Assembly (NCBI GenBank): GCA_009602725.1 | Contig: WELB01000208.1 | Location: forward strand, 101,300 to 128,981 | Length of the DNA stretch: 27,682 bases | Direction of reading: 5' to 3' | Source of the DNA: Spirogloea muscicola | Lineage: Eukaryota > Streptophyta > Zygnematophyceae > Spirogloeales > Spirogloeaceae | Shown: piece after piece, positions 1 to 8,910 of the stretch | How positions within the stretch are numbered: position 1 is the stretch's first letter | How the letters are laid out: each line of letters opens with the position of its first letter | Made by a program: the position numbers and the translations under genes | Notes under the pieces: model-generated | Databases searched by the model: none | Told to the model about the DNA's origin: nothing | The model's input: the letters and a program-made list of their open reading frames with translations, nothing else

Positions 1-3000
1 CGGCGGCGGCCGCCGTCTGGGCCGGCGCCACCGCCGCCAACCTGGTGGCCTTCGCCTGGCGCGGCGGCGGCAAAGGCGCCGTGTGGCTGGCGTCGGCCGC
101 CATCGGCCTGGGCAACGCCGCCGAGGGCGCCGTCGCCGCTGGCCTCCTCGACTTCGCCGTCGGCCGGTGGGTTTAGCACTTGACACTTAGCAATTAGTAA
201 TGCTAATCACTTTACTTACTGACTGCGGCTGTTGATGTAAAAAGAGCGGCTGTGAAAGCCAGCCAGGTGCATACAGAAGGGGAGAGAAGGCGCGGTGCAC
301 ACGAAATGAGAATAGTGGCCAATTGAAGGCAATACATTGTTCAGGCAGACACTAGTGCAAGAAGTTCAGAGGGTGTTCATGACATATTCAGAGGGTGTTC
401 GTGACATGCTAGCGGAGCGACAGGCTAGGCACTCGGGCCTAGCCTGGCAGCCATGGCCGCCGCTCGAGAGCTCCAGGACCTCCTAGGAGAGCTGCCGGCG
501 GCGGCGTCCCGAGCGTCGACTTGATGGCAGATTGCCGGTTGCGCAGTGGGGGAATGGCACGGCCTACGGTGAAGAGCGCCGTCAAGTTCCTGGCGGTGTG
601 CCCAACGGCGGCGCTGGTGAGCGCCACCGCGGGCGTGGCCACCGTCTGCGCCGCGGGCCTGGCGCCGTGGGCCGCCTTCTCGCGCAGCTGCCTCACCTGG
701 TGGCTCGGCGACGCCTCCGGCATGTTCACCGTCGCGCCCGTCATCCTGGGCTTCTGCTACGCCGCCGCGCCGGCGACCGGAATTGGCCGACACAAAACCC
801 TCCGCCGCCGCATGCTCGGCATTGCCGAGCTCGCGCTGCTGCTCGGCAGCCTCATGGCCGCCAGCCTGCTCATCTTCGGCGGCCTGCTGCCGTCTGGCCA
901 CGTCGTCTCGCTCCCCTACTTGATCATGCCCCACCTCGTCTGGGCTGCCTTCCGCTTCGACCGGTATGACCACGCCGGCCCTGGAGACGGACATTCCTGC
1001 TGTGCAGTCTTGAGCCCTCCTCTGGAGCTTCTTAGGCCTTGGCCGGCTCACTTACCAAGTGTCGAAGTGCACAGCTGGGGACAGGGCTGCCAAGTCGGAG
1101 CTGAGCTTGTGTGCTCAAGCTGGCGGCGGCGGCTCTGCTTGTGCAGGAGGGGGCTGCCTGTGGCGGTGCTACTGGTGTCGTCAGTGGCGGCGTGCCGGCA
1201 CAAGCATGGCCCCTTCAAGCGCGCCAACGTCACCGAGTCCCTCCTCCAGGTCCGAGCGCCCCGCTCGCTCATCATGTACAGGATGTCGTGCACTCAGCAG
1301 AAGGCATGGGTCCTGTATGCAACCAAGTCAAGACTAGAATGGCACTCAGGAGAAAGGGACTCGTAGAAGCGCCTGCCATGCCGGCTGATAGTCAATCTCT
1401 AACAAGTCGTGGTGCTGCTGCGCAGGTCCAGCTCTTCTGCTCAGTGCTCGCCGGCATGGGGACGATGCTTGCGGCAGCAGTGCGCGAGTGTAAGGACGCC
1501 GAGGCGGCCCATGCAGCGCTTAACGCGTGAGTTAGCCTCCTTGCTGCCTGTGCTGTCTTTGCTCATTTAGCTCGTGGTTGTAAGAGCGTTTCAAGCGTAC
1601 TTCATGACCCGTCGCCCTGCAGTGCCAAGCAGCAGCGAGTATCTCATTGCCATGTGGAATAGATGGCTTCGCTGCCTTTCCAAATTCGTGATGGCTGGCT
1701 GGCAGAACACTGGAGCAGCGCGTGGAGCAGCGCACAAGCGAGCTGGTGGCAGCGAATCGGGAGCTGGAGGCGTCCAAGGCCGCCGCGCTGCAGGCCTCCG
1801 AGGCCAAGAGCCAGTTCCTGGCCAACATGAGTCACGAGATACGGTGCGTCACGCTTAGGCGGGATTGTGCCTTGGGCCCTCTTCAAGGTCGTCGTCAACG
1901 GCAGCTGACGATGCTGAGGACCGCAAGCTGCGATCGCACTGTGTCGCGTTTGATGCTACTTGGACTGCACCTACTGCGGATGAGCTAAATACCTTGCCTC
2001 AGTGGAAGGATATGCATCCAAAGTACAAGCAGCCAGCGGCCCGCTCCTTGGCTTCTATCACGAATTGGTGTTGTGGGTACACGCAGGACGCCAATCCACG
2101 GCATCATTGGGATGACGGTGCTGGCGCTGGACGGGCCGCTGACCGAGACGCAGCGAGACCACCTGGACACGGTTTCGCAGGCCGCTGATCACCTGCTCAC
2201 GGTTGTGAACGACGTGCTGGACATCAGCCGCATCGAGGCTGGGAAGCTCGTCATCGAGCGGCTGTGCTTCAACCTCGAGGACCTGCTCGAAGGCTCCATG
2301 CGCATGCTCATCAGCAAGGCGCTCGCCAAGGACCTGGACATGCAGTGGCATGTCGGCAAGGACGTCCCTGTTGATGTCATAGGCGACCCGGGCCGCCTGC
2401 GCCAATGCCTGGTGGGCCTTCATTGCAGCAAGCTACAAGCAAGTGGGAGCATATTAATAAATTTTTCAATGTTGATACATCTATGATATTTGGACTACTC
2501 ATACAGTACAGACATTAAGGGTCACACAAGCAACACTAAGTGCTTTGTGCAACCGTTCGCCTGCTGTCTCGGCAGGTGAACCTGGTGGGCAATGCAATCA
2601 AGTTCACGCTAAAAGGGTCAGTGCGGCTGGAGGTCCTCCGAGTGCCGGCTGACGTTGTCACTGCAACAAGCGACCACAGACCATTCATCACTGGCGATCT
2701 AGTCAGCAAGTTTGCAGACTCCATGCCCATCCCGCAGGAGGGCACTACTGGTGCAGTCCACCTGGAGTTCTCCATCATCGACACTGGAATAGGTGAGGAG
2801 CAAGAGGAGATGTCTGAATTGCAGTCAAGTATTGTTCGTACTCAGGCTGCTTCTGCCGAGATGCTACTGCGGACACCAAATGGCAGCACTGCTTGGCAAT
2901 CTGCTGCGGCAGGCGTACCAGAGGAGAAGCTGGCCTCCATCTTCAACAGCTTTGAGCAGGCCGACACGTCCCACAGCCGCAAGTATGGCGGCTCTGGCCT

Positions 3001-4768
3001 TGGCCTCGCCATCTGCCAAAGGTTTGCACTTCCAAGCCCCCATGGCATTGCGCAATTAACACGTTCTTTGTATATGCAGTCTCTCTGCTCTTCAATTACT
3101 AATCTGAGTGCACCGGCATGTTCACCTTGCAGGCTTGTGGAGATGATGGGAGGGAGGATCTGGATTGAGAGCAAGCCTGGGAAAGGCAGCGTGTTCCGCT
3201 TCACAACAACGTTGCAGGAGGCAGTCGGCCAAGTGGCGCCCGGAAAAGCGGGCGCTCTGCCAAGCAGCCAGAAGGTGCACCCGATCCCGGTGGCGGAGCT
3301 CCAGCGCACCATGTCTAAGCCACCAGGTCCACCATGGGCCAGTTCTGGACTTGGGTGCACGGATGCATCAGTTTCGCCAGAGGTCAGCCCGAAGCCCACC
3401 ACGCCTCCAATGGCTGCCTCTGCTGAGGCAGCGGCGGAGGGCTCACAGCGAGCAGTGCCGGGGCTCGGGAATGGCAGCTGTGGGCAGCTCCTCCGAGGCC
3501 CGCCGGCTGAGGAGCAGCTCGACGAGGAGCTGCAGAGCCCGTCAACGAGCCACATTGTGTCAGCTGCTAGCTGTCAGCATGTCTATCAGCCCCTTGACGA
3601 TGTGAGGCCTGCGCTGGAAGCTGACGGAGAACAAGCGAGGTCTTCCAGCTGCCGACATGCGAGCACGAGTGGTGAAGAGGGTGTCGTCAAGCTTGGCCGC
3701 ACAGTGACCTGGCCAAGTAGCAGCAAGTCAAATGGCCAACAAGAGGTGACAAGCTCTGTGAGCTCAGGCAGCCAGGCCGAGGAGGCAGCGACAAGCAGTG
3801 ACGGCCAGAAGCACGGACTTCGCATCCTCTTGGCAGACGACAACGCAGTGAATCAGAAAGTGGCCAGCCGGTTCCTCGAGAAACGTGGCATTCACACTGA
3901 CGCTGTCTGGAACGGGCTTGAGGTCCTCGACAGATTGGTCGAGCAGCCTGATCGATACGATCTCCTCCTCCTGGATGTCCAGGTCCGTGCGATCTGACTC
4001 AGTGTTGGCAATTGTCTGCTTGATCATATCACTAGTCCTGGTTATGGATGGTGACTGATGACGTTGGGAGTGGCAGGTAAGGTGCTGAGAGAAGTAGAAA
4101 CTGAGAGTGGGGAGTCTTAAGCAATGCTTGATACTTTGATCTTGCTGGAGTTATCAATTTACTTCTGGAGGTTGCACGATACTGATATCAAGGTGCAAAG
4201 CCAATGGTACAAGTAGGTCCCTCCAAAAAAAGCAATGGCAACCTCACGCTGCGCTGTTTCTGGAGTTTCCATGCCAGATGCCCATAATGGATGGGCTTGA
4301 GACTGTGAAAGCTATTCGAGCACGCGAGACAACTCTCGGCTTGCCTCATCTGCCTGTTATTGGTAGGGTTCCGACCTTGTTTCCTCCGACCTTGCTTGTT
4401 AGCCTGTCATAAGATGAAATTCATTTTGACGGTCCTTGTTATTGCCGTGATATTAACAACTGAGGCAGGCTTGTTGATACCGTCAATGTTGTTGCTCGAG
4501 CAAACGCTTAGAGAAGTGATTGGAGAATTGACTTGAGGCTTACCGCATCAGATGCGCAAGCACAATGACACATGAAAATAATGCTCATGCCTTCTGTGCA
4601 GGCCTTACCTCTCACGTCATAGGGTCCTTCCGTGAAGTCTGCTTAGCGGCAGGAATGGATGAATATGTCTCCAAACCCTTCTCTTTCAGCCAGCTTGTAG
4701 AAACCATTGATGCAACTCTCAGTAACACAGGAATCTCTGTTACGCTTCAGACTTGCCAGTCTGTATAG
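1..4768 (+). CDS. MASE1-type membrane hybrid histidine kinase (5' partial, 11 visible exons)
   Basis: Predicted membrane sensor kinase that autophosphorylates a histidine and passes phosphate to its own receiver domain. Exons: 1-166, 547-963, 1147-1249, 1426-1526, 1706-1843, 2087-2411, 2576-2792, 2913-3021, 3133-3982, 4278-4362, 4602-4768. All junctions are GT-AG and phases agree, giving 891 codons plus TAG. Visible residues about 1-250 are hydrophobic and match MASE1, including [11 protein letters not shown] and [15 protein letters not shown] short coiled coil ([20 protein letters not shown]) precedes the H-box NMSHEIRTPI near residue 305. The N-box (LVGNAIKFT), DTGIG, FEQAD and GGSGLGLAI are intact. 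A Ser/Ala/Gly-rich linker leads to a receiver (about 751-880) with the acidic pair ADDN, phospho-acceptor LLLLDVQMP and the conserved Lys in VSKPF. The start codon and first MASE1 helices lie outside the window. The ligand is unknown. Confidence 0.92.
365..408 (+). repeat. 22-bp tandem duplication in the first visible kinase intron
   Basis: Two adjacent 22-base units (365-386 and 387-408) begin TTCAGAGGGTGTTC and differ at only two positions. They lie inside the 380-base intron 167-546 and show no coding role. Confidence 0.8.
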
Positions 4769-6047
4769 ATGCTGCTGGTTGGAATAGGTAGGCTAATTGG
4801 AGATGTATCACAAGTTCTTCACTGAGGTAGCCACTTGATTTGCTCTTAGTCGGTGCAAAACCTTTGTCGCTAGGACATTCTCGCCTAACTCCAGTCAGAA
4901 TCTCGTTGACCCTTGATTCGCTCAGCACTCTTTGCCAAGGGCCAAGAAAGAGTGGCCTTATACAGCCGCTGGCCCCGAGCTGCCTATCCCACTGGCCTAT
5001 CTGACCAGCTCGGAACAATTTCGAGAGCAACTATCTCTCTGCCGGATTCTCGATAAGACACTGGCAGTGACGTCTTGAATAAGCTCCCTTGGACGAGATG
5101 ATGGACGAGACCGTGCATGAGGTCATGTGATACTTCGGGGCTTATATTGACTTGATCAATGCCATGTATTGCACCACGAAACCTGCACTTACATGGCAAT
5201 GTGTGCGTGTGCATATGGGTCTTTCTTATTTGCGTCTGGCCTCATCTGAAGTCTGGTGCTTCTGGCAAACACGTCCAATCAGCTAAATATTGTCCAAGTG
5301 ACTTGCTTTGCTGAGAGCTTGCCACAGCCTTTTGAAGGAAGAATTTCGTGTTTTTGAAACAAACGAAGGCCAAATGGCCAAGTACAAAGGCAAGCACATC
5401 TAAAGACCTACATAATCTACAGCAGATTGACGCGCTCAGTAACCACTGGTTAAACCATGAAGGTTGCTAATCGATGCCTGAATACTAGATGTCAGATACG
5501 GAGCCCTTCTGCCACTAACTAGAGCTCGCCCAGCTTTCTGGTGCAAAGCATTAGCCTGAGCACGCTGCAAACAGGCCGAAAGTCGTCGTCGCAAGAACAA
5601 CAGATATGCAGCTGGCAAGCCCGTCTCAGCCAGTAACACAAAGGAAGGGGTGGCCATGACCCACTTTTGTGTAGACTATGTCGTGCCATATCCCGACGAC
5701 GGCTTATTTGTGTCGATCTGACTAGGACAGCTGACCTGGCTTGACACGTGAATTACGGCTAAGTAATACAGTCTTAGGTGTGATTCAAGCCAAGGATGGA
5801 AGACCACTTCAAGTCTCTTTCTTTCTTCTCTCTCTCTCTCTCTCACTGTCTCTTTCTTTCTCTCTCGGCGACCGCTCATCAGATGCGGACGACAACAATA
5901 ACGGAGCGACTACAAAGGCCAAGGCCCACGCACAACTCCAACCGGCCGAAGGCTGTTCAAAGTGCAACAAGGGAAGCCCATCTGAAGGCACCTCAACCAC
6001 CCACGAGACCGTGAAGGTTGGCGCTACCGAACCGCTGGCGGGGCGAT
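4769..6047. other. Intergenic region after the kinase gene; no gene recognised
   Basis: This stretch should hold the 3' untranslated region of the kinase and then spacer. Open frames here are short, on both strands, and resemble no family I know. A minus-strand ATG frame at 5657-5436 (73 codons) has nothing to support it beyond being open. The only clear structure is the pyrimidine microsatellite near 5815-5866. Confidence 0.6.
5815..5866 (+). repeat. CT/CTTT-rich pyrimidine microsatellite
   Basis: About 52 bases consist almost entirely of C and T, with runs of TC dinucleotides and CTTT units. Short open frames crossing it (serine/leucine or arginine/glutamate runs on either strand) are low-complexity artefacts. 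Confidence 0.9.
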
Positions 6048-6844
6048 CGTGGAACGGATGGCTGGAGATCTTCATCAAGTCGGCCACTGGGTCGGGAACG
6101 GCCCAGGAAGGCTGGCCATCCAGCTTAGTTGACCAGCGTAGCCAACGGCCGTAGCTGGCCTATCAGGCAGCGCTAGGGTTTCACCGCGTCCGGCCGATGT
6201 CGGGGCGAGCAGCCTCTGCCAAGCAAGGTCGCTTGGCAATTCCCACCCTCCTGCCGCGCCTGCCCGCGCCTGCGTCTACTCACGCCTGCGTCCGCGAGAG
6301 CGTAGAGCCCAGCGCACAGTGAGCCTTGCGCGGACCCGCTGGGCGACTGCGAGAAAACGTCTCAACTCTGCGGTGAGCAGCCTTATCATTGAGCTGTTCT
6401 TGCAAGTCTTGCGCCCGGAGTTTTGTGCTCATTGTTGAGTGCACGGTTACACATTGATTTCTTGCGTGTATGCATTGGCTGCATTGCTTGCCAAACTCAC
6501 GAATACACTCACGAATACTGAAAAGGTGCGGGCTTGTCCCAAGAACAAATTGACACTCCAGTATAGCGGCCACCCATTGGGGGTCTGGCACGCGTAGTGC
6601 TAGAGACACCATATCCAGTAGAGAGTGACGCTACGCTACTCTGGTTACTGAGACTGGTTCCGGATCACTGGTTACTGAGCACTTCACACGCTTTCAATGA
6701 TCTCCTAGGCGCCGCGCAATTGAAGAGCATCTTCAGGAACCAAACCACGGGGCAGCGGTAGGGTGGGACCCGGCCCGTCCGCTGGTGGTTGCGCCCGTGA
6801 ACTTTTGTGTTCTTTGTAGGCGGGACCGTCCAAGAAGAAAGTCG

Positions 6845-7480
6845 CCCTTAGAGAAAAGGGGCTGGCAAAGCCAGCCCAAAAAGAATGGACAATGCCCAAA
6901 GCCAAAGAAAGAGGTGCCATAAAAGGACAATACCACAAAACACTACAAAACACAAGACGATGCAGAGGGAAGCTCAGTAAGCAAGCGCAGTACCCACGAG
7001 TGAGCAACATCAGGTCGGAGTAGCTCGCTACAAGGAAAGAGGCACTCCGCCGAGACCCAGAGGCAGCGGCCACAGCACGGCCTGCTCGCGTGTGGACGGC
7101 GGAGGCAAGGGAGCGTTGAAACGATACCGCCAAGCGCATACGGAGGACTTGGGCGAGCGAACCGGCGTCGTTGAAGCCGGGCATCGCCCCTGGCAGACCA
7201 GGCCGCCGGTCAATGGCCTGACGGGCAAGCCGCCGGAGGAGATCCCGCCAGCGGCTGCCGAAAGCCCCGTGTACATCTATCGCCAGGGCCGCGAATTCAT
7301 CACCAACCGGGTGATCGGCAGATTTTCGAGAGAGAGCTGCACGGCGGCCCTCGTCGTTCACGGACCGCTTCAGGGTGACATACGACAGCTTGGACAGCGT
7401 GATGGCCGACGTCCGAGGCCCCGCATCGGGCGCAAGAGGGTCGCCCAGGCCCGGCCCCTCGTATCCCAGCACGTCAACAC
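6845..7480 (-). mobile_element. Degenerate non-LTR retrotransposon 3' end (copy 1)
   Basis: Read on the minus strand, 7480 to about 7000 is one open frame resembling the C-terminal part of a LINE-type reverse transcriptase polyprotein. It contains GYEGPGLGDPL, GPRTSAITLSK, HPVGDEF, AIDVHGAFG, LLRRLARQA and MRLAVSFQRSLA. The same residues recur in the copy at 21286-21724, which is the main evidence. After about 7000 it becomes an A/C-rich tail (as read on the plus strand) containing a GGGCTGGC/GCCAGCCC hairpin at 6858-6877. The catalytic reverse transcriptase core is absent, so this is a 5'-truncated relic. The family assignment is from recall of algal LINE C-termini. Confidence 0.65.
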
Positions 7481-7539
7481 GGTGGCGCGCACGCTGTGCA
7501 ACACGTACCCAAGAGACGTTCGGGATGGCGCGCTCTTCA

Positions 7540-7735
7540 CGCTCTGCGCCGAGGCGGGGCCTCGGACGTCGGCCGTCACGCTGTCCAAGAAGCAAGCGCG
7601 CCCAGATTAACTGGTGGCTGGGAAAGGCCAGCCCAAACGAATGGACAACGTCTGAAGGAGCCGGAGTGCTAAGGACTGTCCAAGCTGTCGGATGTCACCC
7701 TGAAGCGGCCCGTGAACGACGAGGGCGGCTCCACC
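7540..7735 (+). mobile_element. Reverse-transcriptase fragment in opposite orientation, interrupted by an insertion
   Basis: On the plus strand this encodes EAGPRTSAVTLSK before position 7589 and LSDVTLKRPVNDEGG after position 7676. The minus-strand copy 1 reads continuously across the same point (TLSKLSYVTLKRSVNDEG). The two halves are separated by the 86-bp insert at 7590-7675. The fragment faces copy 1 head to head and so belongs to the inner part of the palindrome. Confidence 0.7.
7590..7675 (-). mobile_element. 86-bp retroelement tail insertion with 9-bp target-site duplication
   Basis: The insert runs from AAGCAAGCGC to GTGCTAAGGA and is flanked by perfect direct repeats of CTGTCCAAG (7581-7589 and 7676-7684). 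The uninterrupted target is visible in inverted orientation at about 7377-7410. The insert is closely similar to 21286-21372, the tail of retroelement copy 2. On the minus strand it therefore represents a severely 5'-truncated element ending ...GCGCTTGCTT, with no poly(A). It contains the tail hairpin at 7616-7634. Confidence 0.85.
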
Positions 7736-8551
7736 GTGGAGCACCGTGCACCACTTCTTCCACCGTGCAGCTCTCTTGGACGGTCCCGCCCTTCACGGGC
7801 GCAACCACCAGATTGTCAGGCAGACGGGCCGGGTCCCACCCTACAGCTGCCCCGTGGTTTGGTTCCTGAAGATGCTCACATCGTGCGGCGCCTGGGATAT
7901 CACTGAAAGCGTGTGATGTGCTCAGTAACCAGTGATCCGGAACCAGTTTCAGTAACCAGAGTAGCGTAGAGTCACTATCTACTGGACACAGTGTCCATAG
8001 CACTACGCGTGCGAGACCACCCATGGGTGGCCGCTATACTGAAGTGTCAATCTGCTTTTGGGTGCAGCCCGCACATTTTCTGTGTAATCGTGAAGTAAGC
8101 AAGCAATGCAGCCAATGCATGCACGCAAGCAATCGATCTGTAAACGTGCACTTTAACAATGAGCACAACAATCCGGGCGTATTACTTGCAAGAACAGCTC
8201 ATTGATAAGGCTGCTCACCGCAGAGTTCAGACGTTTACGTGCAGTCGCCCAGCGGGTCCGCGCAAGGCCCACTCTTCGCGGACCGTATGCGCCGAGCTCT
8301 ACGCTCTCGCGGACGCACGCGCGAGTAGACGCAGGCGCAGCAGGAGGGTGAGAATTGCCAAGCAAACTCTTGGCAGAGGCCGCTCGCCCTGACATGGGCT
8401 GGAAGCGGTGAAGTCCTAGCGTTGCCTGATAGGCCAGATACGGCCGTTGGCTACGCTGGTTGGCTAAGCTGGATGGCCGGCCTTCATGGGCCGTTCCCGA
8501 ACCAGTGGCCGACTTGACCGTAGATGGTAATCTTCAGCCATCCGTTCCACG

Positions 8552-8910
8552 CTGCTGCATAGTCCAATTTCAACCGTTCTTGACTTATAAACGGTGCTGT
8601 GATCTTTGAAACTGACGACAATTGGCACTGTTGGCCTCTTATCAGACTGTCTTTCATGTCAGACTGGTCAACGTGACCACATCTTCATTCGGTTTGTGTA
8701 TCACGTAGTCTGGCACGTCAGTATGTGTTTTTCATTAGACTTATCGACGCCATTTCGCATCGACGCCCTCGTGCATGACAACTACCCTGACAACAACTCA
8801 AAACCCGTCCAGAGCAGTAGGCCTTCTGTTGCAGAGAGCCATGAACACGAGGTCGTGCTCAGCTCCTAGACAATTTGAGCAGGATGTTTGCCATCAAAAG
8901 CAAGGTGAAA
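8552..8910. other. Spacer and probable 3' untranslated region of the TTC27 gene
   Basis: This lies between the palindrome and the TTC27 stop codon (8911-8913 on the minus strand). I see no open frame with family resemblance and no clear algal TGTAA polyadenylation signal in the expected orientation. Confidence 0.5.

Larger units (their letters stand above)
6048..8551. mobile_element. 2.5-kb imperfect palindrome / foldback element
   Basis: The left arm, about 6048-6834, is matched in inverted orientation by the right arm, about 7775-8551. Outer ends read CGTGGAACGGATGGCTG on the left, with the complement at 8551 reading inward. Matches continue through landmarks such as CTCTGGTTACTGA, GGATCACTGGTTACTGAGCAC and AACCAAACCACGGGGCAG. 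Small indels and substitutions are scattered along both arms, so the duplication is old. Inside the arms lie oppositely oriented fragments of a non-LTR reverse transcriptase. I saw no transposase and no target duplication at the outer ends. It could be a foldback transposon or an inverted duplication of retroelement sequence. Confidence 0.8.

Noticed and set aside
1-4768. Bacterial origin of the kinase region
   Set aside because: Ten GT-AG introns with consistent phase interrupt all domains, so this is a nuclear eukaryotic gene.
5436-5657. Small minus-strand ATG frame of 73 codons
   Set aside because: No recognisable motif, no context and typical of chance open frames of this length.
6705-7595. 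Long minus-strand open frame (about 296 codons) as an intact gene
   Set aside because: Only its middle matches the retroelement C-terminus. The two ends run through inverted-repeat and untranslated tail sequence, so the length is accidental.
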